The notes under the pieces were generated by a model. It did not search any database. It was not told the DNA's origin and was given only the letters and a program-made list of their open reading frames with translations. Positions 17,456 to 26,412 of a stretch of 64,000 bases of DNA are shown here, piece by piece. Each line of letters opens with the position of its first letter. Position 1 is the first letter of the stretch. Source of the DNA: Jiella sonneratiae (GTDB lineage Bacteria; Pseudomonadota; Alphaproteobacteria; Rhizobiales; Rhizobiaceae); NCBI RefSeq assembly GCF_017353515.1, contig NZ_JAFMPY010000016.1, forward strand, positions 1 to 64,000, given 5' to 3'. The translations under genes were made by a program, and so were the position numbers.

Positions 17456-17869
17456 ATGAGCGCTCAGAAGGGCAAGGACCTCCTCCTCAAGATCGACGAG
17501 GACGGGGACGGCAGCTTCGTGACGATCGCCGGACTGAGGAGCCGGCGGATCGCCTTCAATGCCGAGGCCGTCGACATCACGGACTCTGAGAGCGCCGGGC
17601 GATGGCGCGAACTCCTCGGCGGCGCCGGAATGCAGCGCGCCGCCCTGTCCGGCTCCGGCATCTTCAAGGACGCCGCCGCGGATGCGAGCCTGCGGCAGAT
17701 CTTCTTCGAATCGCGCGTCGCCTCCTTCCAGGCGATCATTCCGGACTTCGGCAGGGTGACCGGGCCGTTTCAGGTGACGGCGCTGGAATATGGCGGCGAG
17801 CACGATGGCGAGGTGACCTTCGAAGCGACGCTGGAATCGGCCGGCGCGCTGACCTTCGAGGCGATCTGA
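17456..17869 (+). CDS. GTA gp9: major tail tube protein
   Basis: This 137-residue tail tube protein is of the TP901-1 type. It opens MSAQKGKDLLLKIDEDGDG and contains the classical segments TIAGLRSRRIAFNAEAVDITDSES and WRELLGGAGMQRAALSGSG, ending FEATLESAGALTFEAI. It forms the short tail tube rings. It lies immediately downstream of a strong terminator, so it needs either readthrough or its own promoter. None is obvious in the 53-nt gap. Confidence 0.9.
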   Translation: MSAQKGKDLLLKIDEDGDGSFVTIAGLRSRRIAFNAEAVDITDSESAGRWRELLGGAGMQRAALSGSGIFKDAAADASLRQIFFESRVASFQAIIPDFGRVTGPFQVTALEYGGEHDGEVTFEATLESAGALTFEAI

Positions 17870-17870
17870 G

Positions 17871-18233
17871 ATGGCCGCGAACCGCAGGCGCGGCGAGGTG
17901 CCGGCGATCATCGACGGGCGCGAGCGGCGCCTCTGCCTCACCCTCGGCGCCCTCGCCGAACTCGAGGACGCGTTTTCCTCCGACAATCTCGGGGCGCTGG
18001 CGGAACGCTTCCGCGACGGGCGGCTCTCCGCCCGCGACCTGACGCGGATCATCGCCGCCGGGCTTCGTGGGGCGGGGGAACAGGTGTCCGACGCCGAGGT
18101 GGCGGCGATGCGCTTCGAGGGCGCGGCGGCGGGCGCGGCGGCAATCGCCGTCGAGCTGCTGGCGGCAGCCTTCGGCGGAACCGGGGAGGCGGCCGGGCAG
18201 GGCGACGCAAACCCTACCGACCGCCGCGGCTGA
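17871..18233 (+). CDS. GTA gp10: tail assembly chaperone-like (GTA-gp10 family)
   Basis: This 120-residue protein has the family core GEVPAIIDGRERRLCLTLGALAELE, then AERFRDGRLSARDLTRIIAAGLRGAGE. It starts 1 nt after the gp9 stop. Proteins in this position act with the tape measure as tail chaperones. The downstream gp10.1 reading frame is in the -1 frame and open across this gene's end (see findings). Confidence 0.85.
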   Translation: MAANRRRGEVPAIIDGRERRLCLTLGALAELEDAFSSDNLGALAERFRDGRLSARDLTRIIAAGLRGAGEQVSDAEVAAMRFEGAAAGAAAIAVELLAAAFGGTGEAAGQGDANPTDRRG

Positions 18234-18310
18234 CGGCGACAGGCCCGGCGAAGGCGACGGCAGGCGAGAGCAACAGCGGCGCGGCGGCGCCCTTTCCCTG
18301 GGACGAGGTG

Positions 18311-18478
18311 ATGGCCGTCGGTCTCGGCGTCCTCAGGCTGACGCCCGAAGCGTTCTGGACGATGACGCCGCGCGAACTCGCGAGCGTAATCGCGCCGAAG
18401 CGCGCCCGCCCGCCGGCGCCGAGCGCCCGCGACCTTTCCGAAATGATGCGGCGCTTTCCCGATCCTCGCGGCCCTTGA
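18311..18478 (+). CDS. GTA gp10.1: phage tail assembly chaperone (start uncertain)
   Basis: The diagnostic family sequence is PFPWDEVMAVGLGVLRLTPE followed by AFWTMTPRELA, ending at 18478. The first in-frame ATG (18311) lies inside that conserved block, and GTG 18308 just before it. Homologs I recall begin a few residues ahead of PFPWDE, which here would be near 18257-18290, where no ATG, GTG or TTG occurs in frame. The true product therefore probably includes residues upstream of this start, by a rare start codon or by a -1 shift from gp10. It is a small partner of gp10 in tail-length control. Confidence 0.75.
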   Translation: MAVGLGVLRLTPEAFWTMTPRELASVIAPKRARPPAPSARDLSEMMRRFPDPRGP

Positions 18479-18517
18479 CGGGTGCCGCGAGCCTTTCCAC
18501 CGGAACGGACAGGATTC

Positions 18518-19090
18518 ATGGACGAGGACGAGACCTTCACCGTCGCGATCAGGGCCGACACGACCGGGCTCGACCGGGCTCTCGCCGATCTGTCGGACCG
18601 GGCGGACCGCTTCGGCACGGCACTGACCTCGGCGCTGTCGCGAGCGGTCACCGGCGGCAAGTCGCTCGACGACGTCTTCCGGCAACTCGCGCTGCGGCTT
18701 TCGACGATCGCCCTCGACGCCGCGCTGAAGCCGCTCGGCGACCTCGCCTCGACCGCGATCGGCCAGATCGTCGCGGCCTTCGGCGGCACTGCGGGAACGG
18801 CGGCGACGGGCGTGGTGCTGCCCTTCGCCAAGGGCGGCGTCGTCGCCGCGCCGAGCTACTTTCCGGCCGGCGGCGGACTCGGGCTGATGGGCGAGGCGGG
18901 TGCGGAGGCGATCCTGCCGCTGTCGCGCGGCGCCGACGGCACGCTCGGCCTCGCCGCTCCCGAGGCGCGCAGCGCGCCGCAGATCGTCTTCAACGTCACG
19001 ACGCCGGACGCGCCGAGCTTCCGCCGCGCCGAGGCCCAGATCCAGGCGATGCTGACCCGCGCGGCGGTGCGCGGACGACGGGGCGTCTGA
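18518..19090 (+). CDS. GTA gp11: short tape measure protein
   Basis: This 190-residue protein contains helical segments (TGLDRALADLSDRADRFGTAL and LDDVFRQLALRLSTIALDAAL) and then the glycine-rich tape measure hallmark FAKGGVVAAPSYFPAGGG, LGLMGEAGAEAILPL. GTA tape measures are much shorter than phage ones, matching the short tail. I chose ATG 18518 (MDEDETFTVAIRADTTGLD) over an upstream in-frame start at 18482. Confidence 0.88.
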   Translation: MDEDETFTVAIRADTTGLDRALADLSDRADRFGTALTSALSRAVTGGKSLDDVFRQLALRLSTIALDAALKPLGDLASTAIGQIVAAFGGTAGTAATGVVLPFAKGGVVAAPSYFPAGGGLGLMGEAGAEAILPLSRGADGTLGLAAPEARSAPQIVFNVTTPDAPSFRRAEAQIQAMLTRAAVRGRRGV

Positions 19091-19092
19091 CC

Positions 19093-19728
19093 ATGCCGAT
19101 CACCGCCTTCAGCGAGGAGCGCTTTCCGCTCCGGATCGCCTTCGGCACCAGCGGCGGGCCGGAACGGCGCACCGACATCGTCCGGCTTTCGACGGGCTTC
19201 GAGACCCGCAACCAGCGTTTCGCCCGCTCGGTCAGGCGCTACGACGCGGGATCGGGCCTGAAGAGCCTCGCCGATCTTTCGCTCATCCTCGACTTCTTCG
19301 AGGCGATGCGCGGAAGGCTGACCGGGTTCCGCTTCCGCGATCCGCTCGACAACGCCTCCAGCCGCTTCGGCAATCCGGTGTCGGCCCTCGACCAGGCGAT
19401 CGGCACCGGCGACGGCGAGACCACGAGCTTCAGCCTTTCCAAGACCTATGGCAGCGGCGAAGGCGCCTATGTCCGGCCGATCGAAAAACCCGTCGCCGGG
19501 ACGGTGCGCGTCGCCGTCGACGGCGCCGAGATCGCCGCGGGCTTTGCCGTCGACAGCCTCACCGGGACGCTCGCCTTCGACGCGCCCCCGGCCGTCGGGG
19601 CGGCGATCACCGCGGGCTTTCAGTTCGACGTACCGGTGCGCTTCGACACCGACCAGCTGTCGATCAACGTCGCCGCCTTCGAGGCCGGCGACATCCCCGT
19701 CATCCAGCTCATCGAGATCCGCCCATGA
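19093..19728 (+). CDS. GTA gp12: distal tail protein (DUF2460)
   Basis: This 211-residue protein has the DUF2460 signature: FSEERFPLRIAFGTSGGPERRTDIV at the N-terminus, RNQRFARSVRRYDAG, FFEAMRGRLTGFRFRDPLDN, and the end DIPVIQLIEIRP. It forms the ring linking tail tube to baseplate hub. It starts 2 nt after gp11 and overlaps gp13 by 4 nt (ATGA). Confidence 0.92.
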   Translation: MPITAFSEERFPLRIAFGTSGGPERRTDIVRLSTGFETRNQRFARSVRRYDAGSGLKSLADLSLILDFFEAMRGRLTGFRFRDPLDNASSRFGNPVSALDQAIGTGDGETTSFSLSKTYGSGEGAYVRPIEKPVAGTVRVAVDGAEIAAGFAVDSLTGTLAFDAPPAVGAAITAGFQFDVPVRFDTDQLSINVAAFEAGDIPVIQLIEIRP

Positions 19729-20615
19729 GGACGCTGCCAGACGAACTCGCCGCGGCGGTCGCCGGCCCGGTGACGACGCTTGCCAACTGCTGGCGGCTGA
19801 CGCGCAAGGACGGCAGCGTCCTCGGCTTCACCGACCACGACGAGCCGCTGGTCTTCGCCGGGACCCGCTTCGAGGCCGCGACCGGGCTCTCCGCCAGCGA
19901 GGCGGAGGCCGCCCTCGGCCTCGGGGCGACGACGGGGGAGGTCGAGGGCGCCCTGTCGTCGGCGGCGATCAGGGAGGAAGACGTCGCGGCCGGGCGCTTC
20001 GACGGGGCGACGGTCGAGTCCTTCGTCGTCGACTGGCGCAACCCGGCGGCGCATGTGCGCATCGACGTTTCCGATCTCGGCGAGGTGCGCCGGGACGAGA
20101 CGGCCTTCACCGCGGAGCTGCGAAGCGTCGCCGCCCGGCTCGAGGCCGTGCGCGGGCGCATCTACCGACGCCGCTGCGACGCCGTTTTCGGCGACGCGCG
20201 CTGCGGGTTCGACCTGTCGCAGCCGCCATACACCGTGGAATGTCTGGTCGCGGCCGTCGGCGACGGCTGGATCGACACGGCAACGGCGCTCGGCGCGCCG
20301 CCCGAGAGCTATGCCTTCGGCCGGCTGACCATGCTGACCGGCGAGGCCGCCGGTCTCGGCAGCGACGTCGTCTCGGCCACGGATCGGGCAAACGGTACCG
20401 TGCGCATCGCCATCGCGTCGCCGATCGTCGCCGAGATCGCAGCGGGCGACGGCTTCCGGATCGTTCAGGGATGCGACAAGCGCTTCGCCACCTGCCGCGG
20501 GCGCTTCGCCAACCAGACGAATTTCCGCGGCTTCCCGCACATCCCGGGCAGCGACGCCAGCCTGGCGGTCGGCCGGCGCGGCAACGCCAATGACGGCTCG
20601 CCGGTGGTGCCATGA
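19725..20615 (+). CDS. GTA gp13: baseplate hub protein (DUF2163)
   Basis: This 296-residue protein has the DUF2163/phage BR0599 pattern: NCWRLTRKDGSVLGFTDHDEPL, the cysteine-containing RGRIYRRRCDAVFGDARCGFDL, and FRIVQGCDKRFATCRGRFANQ with NFRGFPHIPG near the C-terminus. In the R. capsulatus GTA structure the equivalent protein forms an iron-sulfur-bearing hub, and the four conserved cysteines here (CDAVFGDARC and CDKRFATC) fit that. ATGA overlaps join it to both neighbours. Confidence 0.92.
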   Translation: MRTLPDELAAAVAGPVTTLANCWRLTRKDGSVLGFTDHDEPLVFAGTRFEAATGLSASEAEAALGLGATTGEVEGALSSAAIREEDVAAGRFDGATVESFVVDWRNPAAHVRIDVSDLGEVRRDETAFTAELRSVAARLEAVRGRIYRRRCDAVFGDARCGFDLSQPPYTVECLVAAVGDGWIDTATALGAPPESYAFGRLTMLTGEAAGLGSDVVSATDRANGTVRIAIASPIVAEIAAGDGFRIVQGCDKRFATCRGRFANQTNFRGFPHIPGSDASLAVGRRGNANDGSPVVP

Positions 20616-21043
20616 GCGACCGGACCCGCGAAACGGCGCTCGCCGCGGCCCGCGGCTGGCTCGGCACGCCCTATCGCCATCAGGGATCGGCGCGGGGCAT
20701 CGGCTGCGACTGCCTCGGCCTCCTGCGCGGCGTCTGGCGCGAGCTCTACGGCATCGAACCCGAGGCGCCCGGCGCCTATGCCGAGACCTGGAGCCTTCGC
20801 GCCGGGCCCGACCGGCTGCTTTGCGCCGCCGAGCGCCATCTTCGGCCGATCGAGGCGAGCGCCGCACGGCCGGGCGACGTGCTGCTGTTCAGGTGGCGCC
20901 GCGGCGCGCCGGCGACCCACTGCGCCGTGATCGACGAGGGCGGGCGTATCATCCACGCCTATCAAGGCGCGGCCGTCGTCTCGACGGCGCTGCCGCGCGG
21001 CTGGCAGGGCCGGATCGCCGGCGCCTTCCGTTTTCCGGAGTAG
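20612..21043 (+). CDS. GTA gp14: NlpC/P60 cell-wall peptidase
   Basis: This 143-residue peptidoglycan hydrolase is carried on the tail to open the recipient wall. The NlpC/P60 triad residues are visible: C34 in GCDCLGLL and H103 in ATHCAVIDEG. The RPGDVLLFRWRR strand lies between them. It overlaps gp13 by 4 nt and ends 3 nt before the GTG start of gp15. Confidence 0.93.
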   Translation: MSDRTRETALAAARGWLGTPYRHQGSARGIGCDCLGLLRGVWRELYGIEPEAPGAYAETWSLRAGPDRLLCAAERHLRPIEASAARPGDVLLFRWRRGAPATHCAVIDEGGRIIHAYQGAAVVSTALPRGWQGRIAGAFRFPE

Positions 21044-21046
21044 ATC

Positions 21047-24000
21047 GTGGCGACCATCGTGCTTCAGGCGGCCGGGGCCGCCCTCGGCAGCATTCTCGGC
21101 GGCCCGCTCGGGGCGGTGATCGGGCGCGCCGCCGGCGCGCTCGCCGGCTCGGCGATCGACCGGTCGGTGTTTTCCGAGACCAGACGCTACGAAGGCCCGC
21201 GTCTCGAGACGGCGCGGATCATGACCGCCGACGAGGGCGCCGGCATCCCCCGCATCTACGGCACCGCCCGCGTCGCCGGACAGGTGATCTGGACGACGCG
21301 CTTCGAGGAGGAGGTCGAGACCGAGCGGCAGGGCGGCAAGGGCATCGAGCCGGCGACCGAGGTGACGACCTACAGCTATTTCGGCAATGTCGCCGTCGGC
21401 CTCTGCGAGGGCCCGATCGCCGCGATCCGCCGCGTCTGGGCCGACGGCGAGGAACTGGATCTCTCCGACGTTTCCTACAGGGTCTATCTCGGCGACGAGG
21501 ACCAACTGCCCGACCCGCTGATCGAGGTGAAGCAGGGCGAAGGCAATGCGCCGGCCTATCGCGGCCTCGCCTATCTCGTGTTCGAGCGCCTGCCGCTCGA
21601 GACCTGGGGCAACCGCATCCCGCAGATCAGCTGCGAGGTGCTGCGCCCGATCGGCCGGCTGGAAGGGCAGGTCCGCGCCGTCACGGTGATCCCCGGCGCG
21701 AGCGAGCACGGGCTCGACCCGATACCGGTGCGCGAGCGCCTCGCCGAGGGCGAGGACCGGCTGGTCAACCGCAACGTCCTTTATGCGGACAGCGACATCC
21801 TTGCCTCGCTCGACGAGCTGACGGCGCTCTGCCCCGATCTCGAACGCGCGGCGCTCGTCGTCTCCTGGTTCGGGGACGATCTGCGTGCCGGCCGCTGCAC
21901 GCTCCGGCCGAAGGTCGAGACGGGGCAGCGCGACGAGGACGAGGACTGGCGGGTGAGCAATCTCGGCCGCGGCGACGCCGGGCTGGTGGCAAACCTCGGC
22001 GGCGGCCCCGCCTATGGCGGAACGCCGAGCGACGCCGGGGTCATCCGGGCCATCGAGGCGATGAAGCAGCGCGGGCTGAAGGTCACCTTCTATCCCTTCG
22101 TGCTGATGGACGTTGCGCCGGGCAACGGCCTTCCCGATCCCTATGGTGGAGCGGAGCAGGCGGCCTTTCCCTGGCGGGGCCGGCTGACCCTCGACGTCGC
22201 CGTCGGGCGGGAAGGAAGCGAGGACGGCACCGCCGCCGCGCGCGCGGCGATCGAAGCCTTTCTCGGGACCGTCGGTCCGGGCGACTTCTCCCGCTCGGGC
22301 AGCCGCATCGTCTATTCCGGCCCCGACGAATGGTCCTACCGCCGGATGATCTTCCACCAGGCGCATCTTGCGGCCGCCGGCGGCGCCGACGCCTTCGTCA
22401 TCGGCTCGGAACTCAGGGGTCTGACGCGCATCCGCGACGAAGCCGGACGGTTCTGCTTCGTCGAAGGGCTGATCGCGATCGCCGAGGGCGTGAAGTCGAT
22501 CCTGCCCGATGCCATCGTCACCTATGCCGCGGACTGGAGCGAATATTCGAACTACCGGCCGGAGGACGGCTCCGGCGACGTCTTCTTCCATCTCGATCCG
22601 CTCTGGGCGTCGCCGGCGATCGACGCCATCGGCATCGACGACTACCTGCCGATCGCCGACTGGCGCGACGGCGAGGACGCGCCCGACGCAGCCTCGATCT
22701 ACGACCGCGACGGCCTTGCGGCAGGCATCGCCGGCGGCGAGGACTTCGACTGGTATTATCCGAACGAAACCGACCGGGCAGACAAGCGCCGTCAGCCGAT
22801 CACCGACGACGCCCTCGGCAAGCCCTGGGTGTTCCGCGCCAAGGACCTCGTCTCCTGGTGGGCGAACCTGCATTTCGACCGCCGGGGCGGGACCGAGGTC
22901 GCCGAGCCCTCTCCCTATGTGCCGATGGCCAAGCCGATCTGGCTGACCGAGCTCGGCTGCCCGGCGATCGACAAGGGGCCGAACGAGCCGAACCTCTTCG
23001 TCGACGCCAAGTCGTCCGAGAGCGACGTTCCGCATTTTTCGACGGGCACGCGGGACGACCTCGTGCAGCGACGCTTCCTGGAGACGCAACTCGACCACTG
23101 GAGCCCTGGCGCGGAAGGCTTCGACGAGGCGGCGAACCCGCTCTCGCCGCTCTATGGCGGCCGGATGGTCGATCCCGGCACGATCCATCTGTGGACCTGG
23201 GATGCGCGGCCGTTTCCCGCCTTTCCGGGCCGCACCGACCTGTGGAGCGACGGCGAAAACTGGCGGCTCGGCCACTGGCTGACGGGACGGCTCGGCAACG
23301 CGCCCGTCGACGCGCTGGCCGCCGAGATCCTCGCCGCGCACGAACTCGGCGACAGCGACGTCGGCGGCCTCGAGGCGATCGTGACGGGCTGGATCGAGAC
23401 CGGTCCGGCATCGGCGCGCGAGACGCTGGAGAATCTCTTCGGCCTCGTCGGCGCCGTCGCCCACGTCGAGGAGGGCCGGCTCGTCGCCCGGTCGCTGGGC
23501 CGGCTGCGGGCGGATCGCCTGCTGCAGGAGTTCGTCGACGACGCGGAGAAGCCGCGCATCGAGCTGCGCCGGACCGAGGCCGCCGAGACCGTCGATGCGG
23601 TGGCGCTGAGCTTCGTCGATCCCTGGCGGGACTATCAGCCCGGCAGTGCCGAAGCGATGCGGGCGAGCGTCGCGGCCCCGCGCCGGCAGCTCGTCGGCGT
23701 CCCCGCGGTCATCGACGAGGGGGAGGCGGCTGGTTTCGCCGCGGCCATGCTGGCGGACCTCGGGGTGGCGACCGAGACGGCCGAATTCGCGCTGCCCGCG
23801 AGCGAGATCGGGCTCGGCATCGGCGACGTCGTCGGTCTCGATGGCCGCAGCGGCGACTGGCTGCTGACGCGGATCGAGACCGGGCTGGCGAGCCGGATCA
23901 CCGCCAAGCGCCTGCCGCTGCGGCGGGTCCGTGCATCTGCCGGCGGCACCGTCCAGGCGACGTCGTCGGCGCGGCCGAACCTCGCCTCGCGTCCCTTCGC

Positions 24001-24925
24001 AGCCTTCCTCGACCTGCCGCTGCCGGCGGCCGGCAGCGGCTATGACGGAGCGCGGATCGCGGTCGGCGCCGCGCCGTTTCCGGGCTACGAGGTGACCAGC
24101 CTTTCGGCAGACGGCGCTTTGACGAGACGCGCGAGCGTCGGCCGTCCGGCGACACTCGGCCGGCTGACTGCGCCGCTTCTGCCGGGCCCGGAAGGCCGGA
24201 TCGATCCGGCCGCTGCGGTCTGCGTCTCGCTGCCGCGCGGCAGGCTGTCCTCGGTGTCATCCGCCGCGATGCTCGCCGGTGCCAATCTCTGCGCCGTCGC
24301 CTCGAACGACGGAGGCTTCGAGGTCCTGCAGTTCGCGAGCGCCGAGGAGACCGCCGCGGGCGAGTTCCGTCTCACCGGCCTCCTGCGGGCCCAGGGCGGC
24401 ACCGAGGATGCGATGGCGGCCGGCGCCTCCACCGGGGCGCTGTTCGTTTTGCTCGACGGGGCGAGCATGCCGATCGCGCTGACCGAGGCGGAAGTCGGCC
24501 GAAGCCTCGATTACCGCATTCAGCCATTCGGCCGAAGCCGCGACGACGCTTCGGTGATCAGCCGGACGGCGGCGCTCGGCGCGCGCTCGGTGCGGCCGCT
24601 CTCGCCGGTCCATCTTGCCGCGAGCTTTGCCGAAGGCGGCGGCGTCACGCTCGGCTGGGTGCGGCGGACGCGCGTCGGCGGCGACAACTGGGCGGCGCGC
24701 GAGGTGCCGCTCGGTGAGGAGGCCGAACTGTACCGTGTCGTGGTCGGCGACGGCGAGACCCTCGTGACCTACGAGGTCACGGCCCCGCAGCTCGATCTCA
24801 CCGCAGCCGAACAGACGATGCGATTCGGCGCCCTGCCGGAGCAGCTTCAGGTCTCGGTCGCGCAGGTCAGTCCGGTCTGGGGCGCCGGCACCAGCCGTCG
24901 CGCGACCTTCACCCGGCCGTCTTGA
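21047..24925 (+). CDS. GTA gp15: baseplate megatron / host-specificity protein
   Basis: This 1292-residue protein is the largest of the particle. The N-terminus has a glycine/alanine-rich hydrophobic stretch (LQAAGAALGSILGGPLGAVIGR) that may insert in the membrane. A tail-hub domain follows (residues ~40-330), then the GTA TIM-barrel-like domain (from ~390, with FVIGSELRGLTRIRDEAG and WLTELGCPAIDKGPNEPN), and a phage-tail_3-type region with beta-rich C-terminal modules. The protein is full length compared with other alphaproteobacterial GTAs. It starts at GTG, 3 nt after gp14. It ends the recognisable cluster. Confidence 0.93.
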   Translation: MATIVLQAAGAALGSILGGPLGAVIGRAAGALAGSAIDRSVFSETRRYEGPRLETARIMTADEGAGIPRIYGTARVAGQVIWTTRFEEEVETERQGGKGIEPATEVTTYSYFGNVAVGLCEGPIAAIRRVWADGEELDLSDVSYRVYLGDEDQLPDPLIEVKQGEGNAPAYRGLAYLVFERLPLETWGNRIPQISCEVLRPIGRLEGQVRAVTVIPGASEHGLDPIPVRERLAEGEDRLVNRNVLYADSDILASLDELTALCPDLERAALVVSWFGDDLRAGRCTLRPKVETGQRDEDEDWRVSNLGRGDAGLVANLGGGPAYGGTPSDAGVIRAIEAMKQRGLKVTFYPFVLMDVAPGNGLPDPYGGAEQAAFPWRGRLTLDVAVGREGSEDGTAAARAAIEAFLGTVGPGDFSRSGSRIVYSGPDEWSYRRMIFHQAHLAAAGGADAFVIGSELRGLTRIRDEAGRFCFVEGLIAIAEGVKSILPDAIVTYAADWSEYSNYRPEDGSGDVFFHLDPLWASPAIDAIGIDDYLPIADWRDGEDAPDAASIYDRDGLAAGIAGGEDFDWYYPNETDRADKRRQPITDDALGKPWVFRAKDLVSWWANLHFDRRGGTEVAEPSPYVPMAKPIWLTELGCPAIDKGPNEPNLFVDAKSSESDVPHFSTGTRDDLVQRRFLETQLDHWSPGAEGFDEAANPLSPLYGGRMVDPGTIHLWTWDARPFPAFPGRTDLWSDGENWRLGHWLTGRLGNAPVDALAAEILAAHELGDSDVGGLEAIVTGWIETGPASARETLENLFGLVGAVAHVEEGRLVARSLGRLRADRLLQEFVDDAEKPRIELRRTEAAETVDAVALSFVDPWRDYQPGSAEAMRASVAAPRRQLVGVPAVIDEGEAAGFAAAMLADLGVATETAEFALPASEIGLGIGDVVGLDGRSGDWLLTRIETGLASRITAKRLPLRRVRASAGGTVQATSSARPNLASRPFAAFLDLPLPAAGSGYDGARIAVGAAPFPGYEVTSLSADGALTRRASVGRPATLGRLTAPLLPGPEGRIDPAAAVCVSLPRGRLSSVSSAAMLAGANLCAVASNDGGFEVLQFASAEETAAGEFRLTGLLRAQGGTEDAMAAGASTGALFVLLDGASMPIALTEAEVGRSLDYRIQPFGRSRDDASVISRTAALGARSVRPLSPVHLAASFAEGGGVTLGWVRRTRVGGDNWAAREVPLGEEAELYRVVVGDGETLVTYEVTAPQLDLTAAEQTMRFGALPEQLQVSVAQVSPVWGAGTSRRATFTRPS

Positions 24926-25150
24926 AGACCCGGCGTCGCGGACATGCCGGTTCGTGCAGGACAGCACCTCGGGCCGGCTGCAATTTTTCGTCGAAACGGG
25001 CCGGAGATCGGCCCTCGACTGTCGCTCCGCCCTATGCCGATGACCCTTTGCCCCCTATCCTTGCGGGAGGAGGCGTCCGTTTGCGACATTCATTCGTCAT
25101 TCAGCCGGCCCCTGATAGACATTCACCGTCGATGCGAAGACCTCCGCCGC

Positions 25151-25492
25151 ATGCTCGATTGGACCAGAATGACCTTGCTTCGCCCGCTCCTGGCTTTTGC
25201 AGTGACGATCGGCCTCATGGCCGGTCCGGCCCGGGCTCACGAAGCGCTCGGCTCCGGCATCGGGACCGGTGGCGGTCTCGATCGCGGGGCGGCAGCGACG
25301 GAACGGCCGCTGCTCCTTGCGGCCGGCGACTGCTCCGGGGCCGCGAGCCGGGCGGCGCGCCAGACCGGCGGGCAGGTCCTGTCCGTGTCGACCCAGACGC
25401 AGGGCGGCCAGACCGTCTGCGTCGTCACCGTGCTCGTTCCGGGCAAGGGAGACCAGCGCCCGCGCAAGCAGACCGTCACCATCCGTCCGTGA
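25151..25492 (+). CDS. Small periplasmic PepSY-like protein upstream of feuPQ (FeuN-like)
   Basis: This ~113-residue secreted protein has a signal peptide (MTLLRPLLAFAVTIGLMAGP, then ARA) with cleavage expected before HEALGSG. The mature part is a glycine-rich linker and a short domain, GQVLSVSTQTQGGQTVCVVTV, ending RKQTVTIRP, which resembles half of a PepSY fold. It is co-oriented with and upstream of the FeuP/FeuQ pair. In Sinorhizobium meliloti a small periplasmic protein, FeuN, is encoded there and restrains the FeuQ sensor. Position, size and export fit, but identity by sequence is not proven. The two cysteines (one near the mature N-terminus, one in QTVCVV) could form a disulfide. The start could also be ATG 25169. 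Confidence 0.65.
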   Translation: MLDWTRMTLLRPLLAFAVTIGLMAGPARAHEALGSGIGTGGGLDRGAAATERPLLLAAGDCSGAASRAARQTGGQVLSVSTQTQGGQTVCVVTVLVPGKGDQRPRKQTVTIRP

Positions 25493-25726
25493 CCGCCGGC
25501 CGCCCTGTTTTTGCCGGGAATTTGCCCCAAACCTGCAGCGTTGCCAGAAAATCGCCGGTGACGGCCGGGTTTCGTGCGACGATGCCGGCCGGGGCAGGCA
25601 ACGCGGGCGACCGGCACGGAGGAAATTCGCGGCGGATCATTCGCGTTCGCCGTTTGATGCGGTGGTCGCGCCGATGATCTCTAGGACGCCGCGGTCGATC
25701 CGCCAAAGGGGAGCAGAGCCGGAACG

Positions 25727-26398
25727 ATGCGCATTCTGATCGTCGAGGACGACGAGACGCTCAATCGCCAGCTCTGCGACGCACTCAGCGGCGCCGGCTA
25801 CGTGGTCGACCGCGCCTTCGACGGCGAGGAAGGGCATTTTCTCGGCGACACCGAGCCCTATGACCTCGTCGTCCTCGACATCGGCCTGCCGCAGATGGAC
25901 GGGATCAGCGTTCTGGAACGCTGGCGCCGGGAAAACCGCACCATGCCGGTGCTCATCCTCACGGCCCGCGACCGCTGGAGCGACAAGGTGGCCGGGATCG
26001 ACGCGGGTGCCGACGACTACGTCACCAAGCCGTTCCACGTCGAGGAGATCCTGGCGAGGGTACGTGCGCTGATCCGGCGGGCGGCGGGCCACGCCTCCTC
26101 GGAGATCTTCTGCGGCCCGGTCCGGCTCGACACCCGCACGGCCCGCGTCACCGTTTCCGGAATGCCGCTGAAACTCACCTCCCACGAGCACCGGCTGCTC
26201 GACTATCTCATGCATCACCAGGGCGCCGTCGTCTCCCGCACCGAGCTCATCGAGCATCTCTACGATCAGGACTTCGACCGTGATTCCAACACCATCGAGG
26301 TGTTCATCGGCCGTCTGCGCAAGAAGCTCGGCGTCGATCTGATCGAGACGATCCGCGGCCAGGGCTACCGGATGCAGGCGTCGGGAGGCGAGGGCTGA
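25727..26398 (+). CDS. feuP: FeuP: OmpR-family response regulator
   Basis: This 223-residue response regulator begins MRILIVEDDETLNRQL. The phosphoacceptor aspartate is in VVLDIGLPQMDG (residue 51), the conserved lysine is in VTKPF, and the winged-helix output domain ends LRKKLGVDLIETIRGQGYRM. The block LTARDRWSDKVAGIDAGADD is highly typical of rhizobial FeuP. In S. meliloti FeuP responds to osmotic conditions and activates ndvA for cyclic glucan export. It lies directly before the partner kinase and near the ccm operon, as in other rhizobia. Confidence 0.85.
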   Translation: MRILIVEDDETLNRQLCDALSGAGYVVDRAFDGEEGHFLGDTEPYDLVVLDIGLPQMDGISVLERWRRENRTMPVLILTARDRWSDKVAGIDAGADDYVTKPFHVEEILARVRALIRRAAGHASSEIFCGPVRLDTRTARVTVSGMPLKLTSHEHRLLDYLMHHQGAVVSRTELIEHLYDQDFDRDSNTIEVFIGRLRKKLGVDLIETIRGQGYRMQASGGEG

Positions 26399-26412
26399 AG
26401 CTTTCGCGCTCC

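Noticed and set aside
20465-23464. 999-codon minus-strand open frame opposite GTA gp13-gp15
   Set aside because: It has the same cause: very high GC at third positions removes stops. The plus strand holds recognisable GTA proteins with tight overlaps.
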